Assembly (NCBI GenBank): GCA_029532415.1
Contig: JAQOTA010000047.1
Span: 3,736,626-3,800,625, forward strand
Length of the DNA: 64,000 nt
Reading direction: 5' to 3'
Origin: Marasmius tenuissimus
Lineage: Eukaryota; Basidiomycota; Agaricomycetes; Agaricales; Marasmiaceae
Shown: positions 21,694-32,700 of the stretch, in pieces
Numbering within the stretch: the first letter of the stretch is position 1
How the letters are laid out: every line of letters starts with the position of its first letter
Translations under genes and position numbers: made by a program
The notes under the pieces: model-generated
Databases searched by the model: none
Told to the model about the DNA's origin: nothing
What the model saw: only the letters and a program-made list of their open reading frames with translations

Positions 21694-23149
21694 TGCAATA
21701 TTGCGACGGGAATCTCATGCTGACAGGGGATGAACAAGGTTGTTCTGATGAATTATGGTTTCATTACTCTGATTCTCGGCGAGTGGAGGGCTAACTTAAC
21801 GGTAAGAGTATAATCACAATCACATTGACCAAAGATACAACTGAAAGAGATATCAGTCGATGCTGTGTTGCCCGTGAATCCGAGGAAGTATTCACGGAAA
21901 ATAAGGGCAAAGTAGAGGGCTCAAGGGGGTGGTAATTCCGTAATTTTTGTATGAGGGCGAATTTTTTTTCAAGCCGTGGTTGGACTCCCCCCTCCCCCGC
22001 TCCCCTACCATATATGACAATCTCATGTGCCTCATGTGTAAGATGACTATCATTTTTGCTCACCACCATCCTTCTCGCACATATTGGCTCTCGGAGGCCC
22101 CTGATGAGCTTTCCCAACACTGTTTTGGTTTCAGTGGCATACAACGACTAACTAACTATAATACATGTAGAGACCTGCTACATGCCTATGAATAGCACAA
22201 GAACCTCTTAAGAGTGCCTTCAGCACCCCTCGGAAGCTGAACATTTAGTGGGTACAAAAAAATTTAAGGGCCTTCAGCCTCTCCCAACCGTGAATTCCAT
22301 TCTTGCCACCTCCTTGAGAGGGCTCCTAAGAGGTCAGTCAGTGAATGGCAGAACAGAAAACACAAATGACCTTGCCATCACAATAGATGACTTTGGTGAG
22401 CTCTGTCTAGCCACCCGGGCTGTCTTTTTCAAGGTTGGTTAATGCAATCCCATTCAGAACTGGGTATGGCATCTCATGGTCTTTGATTCTTGGGATCATC
22501 TTCATTAAAAATGTTCCTGACCAAATGATTACCCCTCAGAATGGGCTCACTGGAAGCATCTCTATAGCAACTGGCCAATGTCAAAAATCACAATCATGGC
22601 CCAACTGATAAAAAGCAGATTATTCCCTCTCACAACGAAGCACTCTTTGTCAATGTTGAGAGCAGATGGAGGTCCCCCAACGATTGTAGCGTTAAGCATG
22701 ATGCCATCAAAAGAACAAACAGAAAGAACACATTCCATGTCAGCAAGCCACCAATGAAGGAAAATGTATGCAAGTATCCAGCATAGAGCAAAAGATGCTA
22801 AGAGAATACAGAGAAATGGCTTGTTGCCCCACCAGACAGCCCAAGAAGCATAGTGACTGAGGAGCAAATCTTTGTCTGACATTTATGTTGAGCCAGGAGT
22901 TTCATACTTTCTGAAAGGACTTACCAGCAAATGCTGACCCTGCACATTCTCTTTGTCAGACCATGGAGTAAGGAACAGCCAAAGGAGCGTGTCTCACAGG
23001 CAACAATTGCAACAAGAACCTGGCCCGAGTGCGGGTTTGTGATATCAAATACTTGATAGAAGACTGGACCATGTGAATGGATGATGGTCCATCACATAAT
23101 TGCCAATTTGAACATACGGTAGGTGCACAATAGGACTGCATCAAAAAAA
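21694..23149. other. gene-poor stretch; possible 7-TM fragment on the minus strand
   Basis: A minus-strand frame of 106 codons (22562-22882) has three hydrophobic segments and the motif N-N-L-L-F-I-S-W-A-M, resembling the middle of fungal DUF6533-type membrane proteins. No start exon or remaining helices could be joined, so it is at best a fragment. The rest shows nothing supportable. Confidence 0.3.
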
Positions 23150-23342
23150 CACTGGGGGCATTTTTCTGTCAAGTAGGACATGTTGTGGTGGTGTCAAGTG
23201 GGCCAGGTCCAAGCCAAGTCCAAACAATGGTTGTTGCACCTTGGGGGGACTTAGAGAATCTTTGTTTAATGGTCCATTTCAGGTTCAGACACACTTGACA
23301 CCAACACATCATGCCCTACTTGACAGGAAAATGCCCCCAGTG
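23150..23342. mobile_element. 193-bp CACTA-like MITE
   Basis: Begins CACTGGGGGCATTTT and ends with its reverse complement. Inverted repeats of about 50 bp with few mismatches cover much of the element. AAA on both sides may be the 3-bp target duplication typical of CACTA (CMC) transposons, although the left AAA lies in an A-run. No coding capacity. Confidence 0.65.
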
Positions 23343-24099
23343 AAAGGGACGTACAGTATCTGGAATGCCGAGATACAACGGTTTGTGCCATATATACTTG
23401 TTCTCAAGCGAGAAATGCACGTCAGAGGCATCTAAAGAACACTGGATGATGCAAGTTTGCTGTCTATGTAATTTGCTATAGATTTTTCTCCTATCATGCC
23501 TGCCCAAAGTCTTGTACACCACTGTCTAATTCTTTTCTGTCTTTGTTGCAAATTCACCACCGGTATCTCCTCAAAGATTGAGTAAAGGGTGACTGTAGGA
23601 GGTGTATGACTCTGATAGCGCTTTCCTCATGAAGATGGCACTGGTGACCAGTTTTATGGAGGCATGCCATACCAGTAGTCCTTAGACCAACAATCAAGGC
23701 AAGGTTGGGACCATCAGCCTGGACTCCCCTAGGTATCAACAATGTCCAGCAGCCCAAGGGTTGACCTACCTTGTAACATAAATTACAGACAGGGATGCTA
23801 GATACTGTTGCAAGTAGGCTACTCAACAAGGCGGGAGTCAGAATTTGCCAATAGGCAACATTCCGTTCCGATCAGAAGCTCAGATTCGTGATCTCCAGAC
23901 CGATAGACAGGAAATCTCTATTCTGTGCCCATTCTCAAGAAAGAAAGAGAAGATATGGGCTGAGCTGGGAACGAATCATGGCTGGAATACGGGCTGGCAC
24001 AGAGATGAAATTGAAGCCACAGCAGTAATTTGAGGAGAAAGGTTCAATAACGTACATGAATGGGACTAAGTAGTATGGGTTGACTTGGGTATCAGGTCT
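23343..24099. other. spacer upstream of the Ty3 element
   Basis: Short frames only. The sequence continues after the element at 36484. Nothing supportable seen. Confidence 0.4.
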
Positions 24100-24104
24100 G
24101 TACT

Positions 24105-24998
24105 TGTTACGGATCGTGACTCTCATCATCCGTACACCCGAGTCCAAGTCCAATTTCCGAAGCATGTCATGATAAGATCTCAAGAAGTGATCATCTCAGT
24201 TGGGACCCAGTAGACCATTGCAAAGCGCCGACAAACACCCGCCTAGACCACACGTTGAGGTCACACGACCGTGGACAATGGTTTCCTGACTGACCAGTGC
24301 TCCTGGGGTCCCCAAATTACTCCAATACCAAGTGTATTCCCCCAGGGACCCATTAATTTCCGCATTTTCTCTCTTTCTGGCAATATTCATCCCTTGGGAC
24401 CCCAACTGCATCTTCATTTCCCATCCCCAAACACTCTTCAAGCAGTGCGCAGGCTATGAAGGAATGCTATTCAATTGAACAGCATTCCCGGGAAAGCAGA
24501 ACCCGAGACCCGGTAAGTCCAGGGATTCTCCACAATCCCTAGGACTTGCACGTAGGCTGTATATATATTGTAGGCAGTGCTAGTAGGTAGTAAAATAGTA
24601 TAAAAGGCCTGAGGTTTCTACCAAAACCTCAGCCTAGATATTCTTGTTGTTTCCCCTTAGCTTTTGTGTGTTTTAAGTCTCTGGAGTTGAGCCCTAGCTC
24701 CTCTTTCTCTCTCTCTGTGTTTTGCGAGTGTTTTAGTGTTTTCCCGAGCTCCCCGAAGCCTTAGTTTCGAGTCCCGAAGGACTCATTTGGATTTCCACAA
24801 GTTCTAGTAAGTGTTCTTTGAGTTACGTTATATTACTAGTTACTTTTACAGTAGCTACTAGTATCTACAGTGGTCTTGTAGTAAACATTTGCTGCCTCAG
24901 TCCCATTCCAGAGTTGTTGTGTTAGTTTTGTGTATCGCCGCGTAGGTCTTAAAATCGTACCTGTTACGTGCAGCGGTCTGCGTATACGGTCCGTAACA
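24105..24998 (+). repeat. 5' LTR of the chromovirus
   Basis: 894 bp, starting TGTTACGG and ending CCGTAACA. TATAAAA is at 24599-24605, so transcription is expected to start near 24630. It differs from the 3' LTR by one T in a run (near 24890). Confidence 0.95.
24599..24642 (+). promoter_or_regulatory. LTR promoter: TATA box and predicted transcript 5' end
   Basis: TATAAAA at 24599-24605. CAGCCTAGATATT at 24630-24642 lies 31 bases downstream, the usual spacing to a start site, and is exactly complementary to 25000-25012. The same box is at 36078-36084 in the 3' LTR. Confidence 0.7.
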
Positions 24999-24999
24999 T

Positions 25000-25012
25000 A
25001 ATATCTAGGCTG
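25000..25012 (+). other. primer-binding site of self-priming type
   Basis: AATATCTAGGCTG starts two bases after the 5' LTR. It is a perfect 13-nt complement of 24630-24642, the predicted first bases of the element's own RNA. There is no TGG-type match to a tRNA 3' end. This is the arrangement known for Tf1, where the RNA's 5' end folds back to prime reverse transcription. Confidence 0.75.
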
Positions 25013-25026
25013 TTGATTGAGCCATT

Positions 25027-28000
25027 ATGTCTGCTACGAGAACAAGAACACATACCAGTTCTTCTCGTGTCGAAAGAGAACATTCCCGTTCTCCGTCTCC
25101 TGAACGTTCAGCGTTTAGAAGTCCTTCATCTCGGAGGACTCAAAGTCCTAGTAACCACCCAGGTTTTAGAACACCTGGACGAAGGTTAGTAGATGATACC
25201 GAAGGAGAAAGGTTACCCGCACCATTCCCGGTGAATTCTTTTCGTCCTTCGGATCCCCGTGACCCACGGTCACCTCGTAGTTCCCCCCGCCCAACTCTCT
25301 CCTTTGGCCTCCCCGGATCTCCGCCATCATCACGTATCCCCTCAAGCCCGCCACTCCAAGATATCTTGAACCGACCTGAGACTCCCCCTCTAGTCTCAAG
25401 ATCAGAAGGTGAAGGTCAAGGATCACCGCCTGATGAAGTTCAAGAAGGTCAACAGCGAGTTATTCGAGTTCAGACTGAACCCGAAGAAACTTACCCGTCA
25501 CCTTCAACGACGGACACATTCACTTCGACTACTTCTGGGTCATCGTCACGCCAATCTAGACGAGAAAATATTGAGGAACCGCCAGTTGTATTACCTTCAA
25601 CTCCGACCCGACCTGGAGAAAGAATTACCCCGTTGTCCCCAACATCGGTTCAAGCAATGTCAGGCGGTTCTCGTAGAACTCTTGATAGGGAGAACGTACC
25701 TATCTCCCCCAGAACGGCTCCCTATCCAGAAGTTGGAGTTTACTTTCCTAGTCCAACTAGACCTAGAAGAAGAGATACACCGACAGTTAGTTCAAGAGTA
25801 CGCGAAGAGGGAGTGCTTGATGATTTGGAAAGACGTGTCGTCATGCTACTCGAAAGAATGAATTGTCCTCTACGAGGTTATTCGCTGAGAGCTTATCTCG
25901 ATATGTTTCAGCGATTTGTTGAGTCTGAAGTTAGGTTTTTACCGCCGTACGTCCGGGAATTCTTCGTAGCGAATCCTCGCAACTACGCAGACTTAGATAA
26001 TGCTGTCAGGTATGCTGGACACCCCATGGTACAGCGAGAGCTCAGACGACTTACCGGCACAGAGCCTCTGCAGGGTTTCAAAATTACAGTGGATTTGCCA
26101 CCACGAATTCGCTCTTTCAGCAGAGGTGCGAACGGAAGGTTAGAATATACTCTGTATCCACAGGGACAAGGAACGCACGAGCAGGTTATAGACACTATCG
26201 AAGAACGAGTGGAAGATTTCATGTTAGCTATGAATTGTCCCGTTAGAAGACAGGCTATGAATACCTACCTTGCCTTATTCCAATCGTTCTTGGATCTCCC
26301 AAATGATCATTTGCCGACGTATGCCCTCGAATACCTATCAAATAGTGCAAATAGAGTTGATCTCAATTTCTTCATTCACTATACACACAGACCCGAGATC
26401 AGGGATATATTGAGAGACTTACCGGCCTACGACGAAATTCAGGCAGCCGATGATAGCATATATAATATGCGCTCAAGATCACCGACCCCTGAACCAGTGG
26501 GTAATGCCGGAAATACTTGGGATGCCCACTACGACCGGATTCGTAGACGATATCTGTTAGGTCAAATTAACCGTTCAGAATATCTGGAAGAAATGAGAAA
26601 TTCAGCTATTAACTTCGATGACAGAACGGCATCCGAAAGGATCCGCTTACCCTTCCCCGAAGCTGAAGAGTTAGCAAACGGTGAGCATATACCTACTCGC
26701 CCCAATAACCCTGTCCTTCGCTCAACAACAACCGACTCGGAACCTAGCCCTGGCATCTTTGAGGGGAGTCCCCAACACTCGGAGTCAGTTCGACCGCCAA
26801 GCTCAGTGAGTGAAAGGCGCCGTTCAATTATTGAACGGCACAGAAACCCAAATTTACTGGGTTCCTATCAACAAGGGCCGAGTTTATCAAGCCCTCGCCG
26901 CTTTCGACCCTCTTCCCAATACCCTAATCCTATCGACTTGTCCGATTTCGATTCCAGCGATGAAGAATTCCCGATTAGGTCGACACCCCGGTCTGTTGCG
27001 AGAAACCGAGGTGTGAGGTTTGCAGCCACTCCCGAATACCACGAGGTAACGCCAGCCGCCAGTTCATCACGGCGAGCTGGTGAGGTACGAGCTGCAGGGT
27101 ACCGACATACCCCGTTCAGAAGGGATGATCCCTCATCATCATCGGAGGATGAAGGTGAAGTAGAACGTAAGAAAAAGGGTAAAGAAAGAGATAAAAACCA
27201 CGCACCTAATACCCTGAAGACCCCTCCTAACGATCATTCTCCTAGAACAGGTCGTATCGAATTTGTTGAAGGAGATAGCGAGGGAGAGGTACGCACGATA
27301 TTGGCAGTTGATGATGAGGGTGAGAGAGGAAGCCCATCGGCCGAAGTTGCTCAGAAGCCGAGGTCAAAGCGTGAGAGTGAGTTGCCTGCGCTGGAATCTA
27401 ACTTAGGCGCTCCGGATATCCCGCCCCGCCAAAGCGCACAGCCACCTGGGCCCTCTTCTTCCGCAACCACCACCATCCCTGGACCTCTCTCTCTACATTG
27501 TGACCCTCCTCCCCATCTACCCTCTGAACCTTCAACTTCAAGGCAAAATACTCAAGATTCTCGGAGGATCAGAGGCGATGACGGTGACGAGAGTGAAGAA
27601 AGAATGGGAAAGTGGGAAGAGAAGGGAAAATGGAAGGCAGGTACGCCCTCAACACCTCCCTCCTCTACACCACTTACAGAATCGAGCTGGAGGGACCGCT
27701 CTCACAGTTCAGCTCGAGGTGGCGCCCCTCAAAGGGCATTTCTCCAAGCTCGAAACTTTAGACAGGCCATGGAGGCGGCTAACGAATCGGTTACCCAGGC
27801 AGAACCAATCCCCCCAGCTTCATTCTTTCCTCCAACCCCTGCATCGTCAATGTCGAGAGAAGATCCCAGCAATGACAATGCTGCAAGCCAAGGGGAAACG
27901 ACTCGAAGAATAGGCCGTCGAAGATCAGGCCATTCCCTCTCTTCTCGGGCTACTGGTTCATGCCACGGGGATCCGAATCGTTTGAGAAACGAAGTGACGA

Positions 28001-29745
28001 ACGGCCCATCGTTTACAGGAAATGAAATGGCGAACGGCCTTTCAAACCCAAATGAAGGTGTGGCGAACGGCCCACCTGAATCCTCGCCGCCAGGATCGTC
28101 CCCACCAGCATCTTCAAGAGACGATGATGGTTCACCGAACGAACAAGATCGCCAAGGAGTGGTAGTGCAGCGAAATGGTGGGTTATCTCCCTCCAGTTCG
28201 TCGGGAGATTCTATTATAGGCAAGTCTGACACAAATTCAACCAGTCCGGACTCGATTATGGACACCTCAAGTTCGAATTCAACATCATATTATTCGTTTT
28301 CGTCGTCTAACGGTGACGAACACCGGCCTTCAAATTTTTCGAACGCGCAACCTCCCGACAACTCCTCAAATACGCGTTATCTCGCTATAGAACCTCCCCC
28401 GCCTCCTCCTCCGCCTCCTCCACCTAACTGGTCAAGCGGTTACGGTTATGGCTATGGTATGGGACCGCCGCCGCCTCCTCCTCCTCCTCCCCCACCAAAT
28501 CATTTTGGTTATGGTTTTCCTCCCCCTCCCCCGATTCCTCCTTTCAGATACGGACCTCCCGGACCACCAGGACCGCCAGGACCACCAGGCCCTCAGGGAC
28601 CTACTGGACCCTCAGGTAGAGGTTCGTCACCGACTACGTTTAATCGAGAGGAGAACTCACGTTTGGTTAGGGAAGCGGTAAACCGTGAATCCAAGTTGGA
28701 GATCAAGAAACCACGAGAATTCGACGGCTCTAAACGAGAAGAGTTCCGCGGATTCATTAGTGAGTGTATTCGTATGTTCATTGCGAAACCTCACATTTAC
28801 GTTTCTGATCAGGATCGTGTTCAATTCGCATCGTCATATCTGTCGGGTGCAGCTGGACGGACGTTCCAGAATTGGGCCGAACGAGAGTTGAATGAAGGAG
28901 AAATTCATGCGGCGTTACATACCTGGCGAGACTTCGTAGATGAAATGAGACGTTTGTTCGGCGTTTACGACGAACAACTTCATGCCCAGGCATCGCTGGA
29001 TAAGGTTCTCCAACGATTTGGAGAAACTTTCGCTGAGTTTTTGGTCAGGTTTGAAGATGCTGCGCTTCTGACGCGGTACAATGAGTACGCGCTGAAGTGG
29101 CGTTTGATCGCCCAGATTAGACGTGATTTGCGAGATCGCATCACGTATGTGGGAGGTATTCCTGAGCACTACCGAGAAGTAGTCGAAAAACTCCTCGAAA
29201 TCGACGGGGCTCGACAAGCTTTTATGGACATCGGTCTGACGAACAGACCTCAGGGTTCGTATCCGTTAAGTTCTCAGAACCGGATAGCATCTACTTCAGC
29301 TAACCCGGACACTACAGCGCTGGTGCCAGCCCGAGGAAATCGTTCGGGACCACGCGTGAGTAAACCACCGATACCAGCTCAGGCCAGAGCAGCTCAAGAA
29401 TCGCCACCAGAGCGGCCTATAATGCGCATCTCTCGACAAGAACGAGAGAGACGAATGGCCAACGGCCTGTGCTTCAGGTGCGGTGAGCGGGGACACTACG
29501 GAAGAAATTGTACTAACGATCCCGTAGATAGTGTCCCGACGACAACTGCTTCGGGACGCGTAGGCTTTGCCTATGAGGACCTACCCACGGAGGCCGATGT
29601 CCTGACATACGAATTCGACGAACAAGGAGATGCTCATCTAGTCGAAAGCTATAACGGGTCCGAGTCGGGAAACGAAGATGCAGATGTGGACTACGTGTCG
29701 GGAAACGAGCAGGGGACTCAGAACCTCGAGAAGGGAGAGAAATGA
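25027..29745 (+). CDS. gag: Gag polyprotein with a very long N-terminal extension
   Basis: 1572 residues, several times the usual length for a Ty3 Gag. Residues 1-260 are Ser/Pro/Arg-rich and probably disordered. Two related blocks follow (about 267-345 and 393-466), each starting near M-N-C-P with F-Q-x-F about 15 residues on, so an internal duplication is visible. A second disordered stretch leads to poly-Pro runs (about 1123-1175) and a G-P-P collagen-like run (about 1176-1197). The capsid domain (about 1205-1400) contains the F-x-G and W-x-x-F motifs of retrotransposon Gag. A CCHC zinc knuckle (C1482, C1485, H1490, C1495) follows. The stop overlaps the pol start. The ATG at 25027 lies 28 bases after the LTR and is the first in frame. 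Confidence 0.93.
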   Translation: MSATRTRTHTSSSRVEREHSRSPSPERSAFRSPSSRRTQSPSNHPGFRTPGRRLVDDTEGERLPAPFPVNSFRPSDPRDPRSPRSSPRPTLSFGLPGSPPSSRIPSSPPLQDILNRPETPPLVSRSEGEGQGSPPDEVQEGQQRVIRVQTEPEETYPSPSTTDTFTSTTSGSSSRQSRRENIEEPPVVLPSTPTRPGERITPLSPTSVQAMSGGSRRTLDRENVPISPRTAPYPEVGVYFPSPTRPRRRDTPTVSSRVREEGVLDDLERRVVMLLERMNCPLRGYSLRAYLDMFQRFVESEVRFLPPYVREFFVANPRNYADLDNAVRYAGHPMVQRELRRLTGTEPLQGFKITVDLPPRIRSFSRGANGRLEYTLYPQGQGTHEQVIDTIEERVEDFMLAMNCPVRRQAMNTYLALFQSFLDLPNDHLPTYALEYLSNSANRVDLNFFIHYTHRPEIRDILRDLPAYDEIQAADDSIYNMRSRSPTPEPVGNAGNTWDAHYDRIRRRYLLGQINRSEYLEEMRNSAINFDDRTASERIRLPFPEAEELANGEHIPTRPNNPVLRSTTTDSEPSPGIFEGSPQHSESVRPPSSVSERRRSIIERHRNPNLLGSYQQGPSLSSPRRFRPSSQYPNPIDLSDFDSSDEEFPIRSTPRSVARNRGVRFAATPEYHEVTPAASSSRRAGEVRAAGYRHTPFRRDDPSSSSEDEGEVERKKKGKERDKNHAPNTLKTPPNDHSPRTGRIEFVEGDSEGEVRTILAVDDEGERGSPSAEVAQKPRSKRESELPALESNLGAPDIPPRQSAQPPGPSSSATTTIPGPLSLHCDPPPHLPSEPSTSRQNTQDSRRIRGDDGDESEERMGKWEEKGKWKAGTPSTPPSSTPLTESSWRDRSHSSARGGAPQRAFLQARNFRQAMEAANESVTQAEPIPPASFFPPTPASSMSREDPSNDNAASQGETTRRIGRRRSGHSLSSRATGSCHGDPNRLRNEVTNGPSFTGNEMANGLSNPNEGVANGPPESSPPGSSPPASSRDDDGSPNEQDRQGVVVQRNGGLSPSSSSGDSIIGKSDTNSTSPDSIMDTSSSNSTSYYSFSSSNGDEHRPSNFSNAQPPDNSSNTRYLAIEPPPPPPPPPPPNWSSGYGYGYGMGPPPPPPPPPPPNHFGYGFPPPPPIPPFRYGPPGPPGPPGPPGPQGPTGPSGRGSSPTTFNREENSRLVREAVNRESKLEIKKPREFDGSKREEFRGFISECIRMFIAKPHIYVSDQDRVQFASSYLSGAAGRTFQNWAERELNEGEIHAALHTWRDFVDEMRRLFGVYDEQLHAQASLDKVLQRFGETFAEFLVRFEDAALLTRYNEYALKWRLIAQIRRDLRDRITYVGGIPEHYREVVEKLLEIDGARQAFMDIGLTNRPQGSYPLSSQNRIASTSANPDTTALVPARGNRSGPRVSKPPIPAQARAAQESPPERPIMRISRQERERRMANGLCFRCGERGHYGRNCTNDPVDSVPTTTASGRVGFAYEDLPTEADVLTYEFDEQGDAHLVESYNGSESGNEDADVDYVSGNEQGTQNLEKGEK

Positions 29746-32700
29746 GTCCCCAAAATCGTCCACCCCCCTCAAATTCCTCAAATTCTAAAACGAAAACCGG
29801 TGCTGAACGGGTATCTTTACGCTCAGTGCTCGTTTCAGATCCTCATAGCCCAACAGAAGGCTACGATCGAGTATCCATTACGTCGAACTCGAACGAAGCT
29901 TTCATTATCCAATCTCATCTCTTTTCCCTCGACAATTCTCCCCTCCCCTCGCTCATCGACTGTGGTGCTTCAAGACTCTTCATCGACAATGGCGAAGCAT
30001 CCCGGTACCCAAGTTTTATCAAAAAGCTTGCAAGACCAGTCGTACTCACTCTTTTTGACGGACAAGATACCTCCGGAGGGCTGATCACACACGCATTGGG
30101 TGCAGATCTTGTATTCGCTGACGGTACTGTTCACAAAAATGAACAGTTATTGATCACAAAGCTACACCCTTCGGCGAAGATTGTTCTGGGTCTCCCTTGG
30201 CTTCGCAAGCACAACCCTCCAATCGACTGGACGGAACTCACAGTATCCCTCAATGGAAAGGAACGTCTTGCAGCAACTCTGAGTCGAAACATTACCTTCT
30301 CTATACCTGCAGAATCACTCGCACGAGCTCCTATAGTTCCGGAGATTCAGTTTGTAGGCGCCAGAAGCTTTCTGGGTCTTATAGACGAGGGCTACGAGGT
30401 ATTCTTACTGGGAGTAAGACCCTATTCGGAGGGACCAAATGTGGTGGTTTTAGCTGCATCGGATATCGGCGCTACCGAGATACTAAACCCCTTAATGGAT
30501 CCCGAGGAACGATCTAAGTTCGAGAGAATCGTTCCGTCACCTTATCATTCTTTCGAGAAGGTGTTTTCTTCGCAAGAGGCAAAGACTCTTCCACCACACC
30601 GGTCTTCGGACATGTGTATTGACACGATCAATGATGAATATCCCCCGATTGGTAGGGTTTACAACATGTCTGAACGAGAGCTTCAAGCATTGAAGACACA
30701 CATAGACGACCTTCTCGAGAAAGGTTTCATTCGTCCCTCGAACTCACCAATCGGAGCGCCCGTCCTGTTTGCAAAAAAGAAGGATGGTACGTTAAGGTTA
30801 TGTATCGATTACCGTGCGCTAAATCGACTAACCAAGCGTAATAATTACCCCATCCCCTTGATAGGTAACCTTATAGATCGATTACGCAAATCCACGATCT
30901 ACACTAAGCTCGATCTTCGAGCAGGCTACCATAACATTCGTGTTGCTGACGGACACGAATGGAAGACGGCGTTCAGGACGAGGTATGGCGCTTTTGAGTA
31001 TTTGGTTATGCCGTTTGGACTCACCAATGCGCCGTCGGTATTCCAACAGTTCATGAATGAAATATTCCATGACATGGCGGATCTTAACGTGATAGTATAC
31101 TTGGACGATATATTGATCTATTCAGAATCTGAGGATCAACACATCGAACATGTACGTGAGGTCCTTCAGCGTTTGGAGAAGTTTGACTTACACCTTAAGC
31201 CAGAGAAGTGCGAGTTCCACACGACGTCTGTTGAATATCTCGGAGTGATTATCTCACCATCTGGGATCAAGATGGACCCACAAAAGGTTCAAGTTATCCA
31301 AGAGTGGCCGGTGCCTACCAACGTTAAGGAGGTACAATCATTTTTGGGTTTTGCAAACTTCTATCGACGCTTTATTGACAACTACTCAGGTATAGTCAAA
31401 CCTTTGACATCATTAACGTCGAAGAAGAAGACTTGGGAGTGGTCGTCTGAGTGTCAGAGCGTCTTTGAGCTGTTGAAACAGGCCTTTGTTGAAGCACCAA
31501 TTCTCCGGCATTTCAACCCATCTCTCCCAATAGTCGTTGAGACCGACTCTTCCGACTACGCAATTGCTTCGATAATTTCTCAGCCACATCCGGACTCTCA
31601 AGATCTCCACCCCGTGGCATTCTATGCACGTAGTATGGTTCCCGCTGAACTAAACTACGACATCTATGATAAAGAGCTCTTGGCTATAGTAGAGTCCTTT
31701 AAACAATGGCGTGCGTATTTGGAAGGGTCCCGATTTCCTGTACAAGTTTTTACTGACCATAACAATTTACAGTTCTTTACGACGACTAAGCAATTAAGTC
31801 GTCGTCAAGCTAGGTGGTCTGAATTCTTATCAGGATTCGACTTTTCTATAAACTATCGCCCGGGGCGACTAGGACTCAAGCCAGACGCTTTAACTAGAAG
31901 ACCAGATGTCTACCCCAGAAAAACTCTTCGGGATGCGACGAATGTGATCAACAACAAGATTTTGATCAAGCCAGAACAGTTAGTAGCCGTACTTGCTGCG
32001 AACTTCATCTTGAACGAAGATCTGTTGATTAGGACAATCCGTGAAGCCCCCGAGGACGGCCACTGGAGACACGCGAGAAGTTGGATGCAAGATCACTCTG
32101 ATGGCCCATATGTCTTCGAGAATGGATTACTTCTACGTAACGGGGTTGTCTACGTACCGGACTACAAGGACCTCCGACTTGAGGTCATGAAAACTCATCA
32201 TGATCACAAGTTGAGAGGTCATCCAGGAGTTCACTCAACTGTGAACCTGATCCTTCGAGGATATTACTGGCCACGAATACGGAAGGATGTGAAAGGGTAC
32301 GTTCTGTCTTGTCAGTCATGCCAACGAGCTAAGTCTGCTCGACGCAGACCTTACGGACTACTTAAACCCCTCCCGATCGCCAAACGCCCGTGGATCTCCA
32401 TATCCGTTGATCACATAGTTCAACTTCCGGACTCTGAAGGATTTGATGCGATCATGGTGGTTGTGTGTAGGTTGACAAAACAAGCTATATTCGTTGCTTG
32501 TAACACAACTGACATGGCTGCAGATCTAGCGCAACAATTTGTTCGCCATGTGTTTGCAAAGCATGGACTCCCAGCAGACATCGTATCAGACAGAGGTACG
32601 ACGTTTGTTTCAAATTTCTGGCAGTCACTTTGTGACATTTTGGAAGTTAGAACGAATCTCTCGACTGCTTATCATCCCCAGAGTGACGGACAAACTGAGA

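Noticed and set aside
24196..24459. Pair of identical open frames at 24196-24459 and 35675-35938
   Set aside because: They are the same LTR sequence present twice. The frames are chance readings in non-coding LTR DNA.
27729..28265. 178-codon minus-strand frame inside gag
   Set aside because: Lies opposite a Ser/Pro-rich part of gag, which produces open antisense frames by codon bias. No start context or introns support it.
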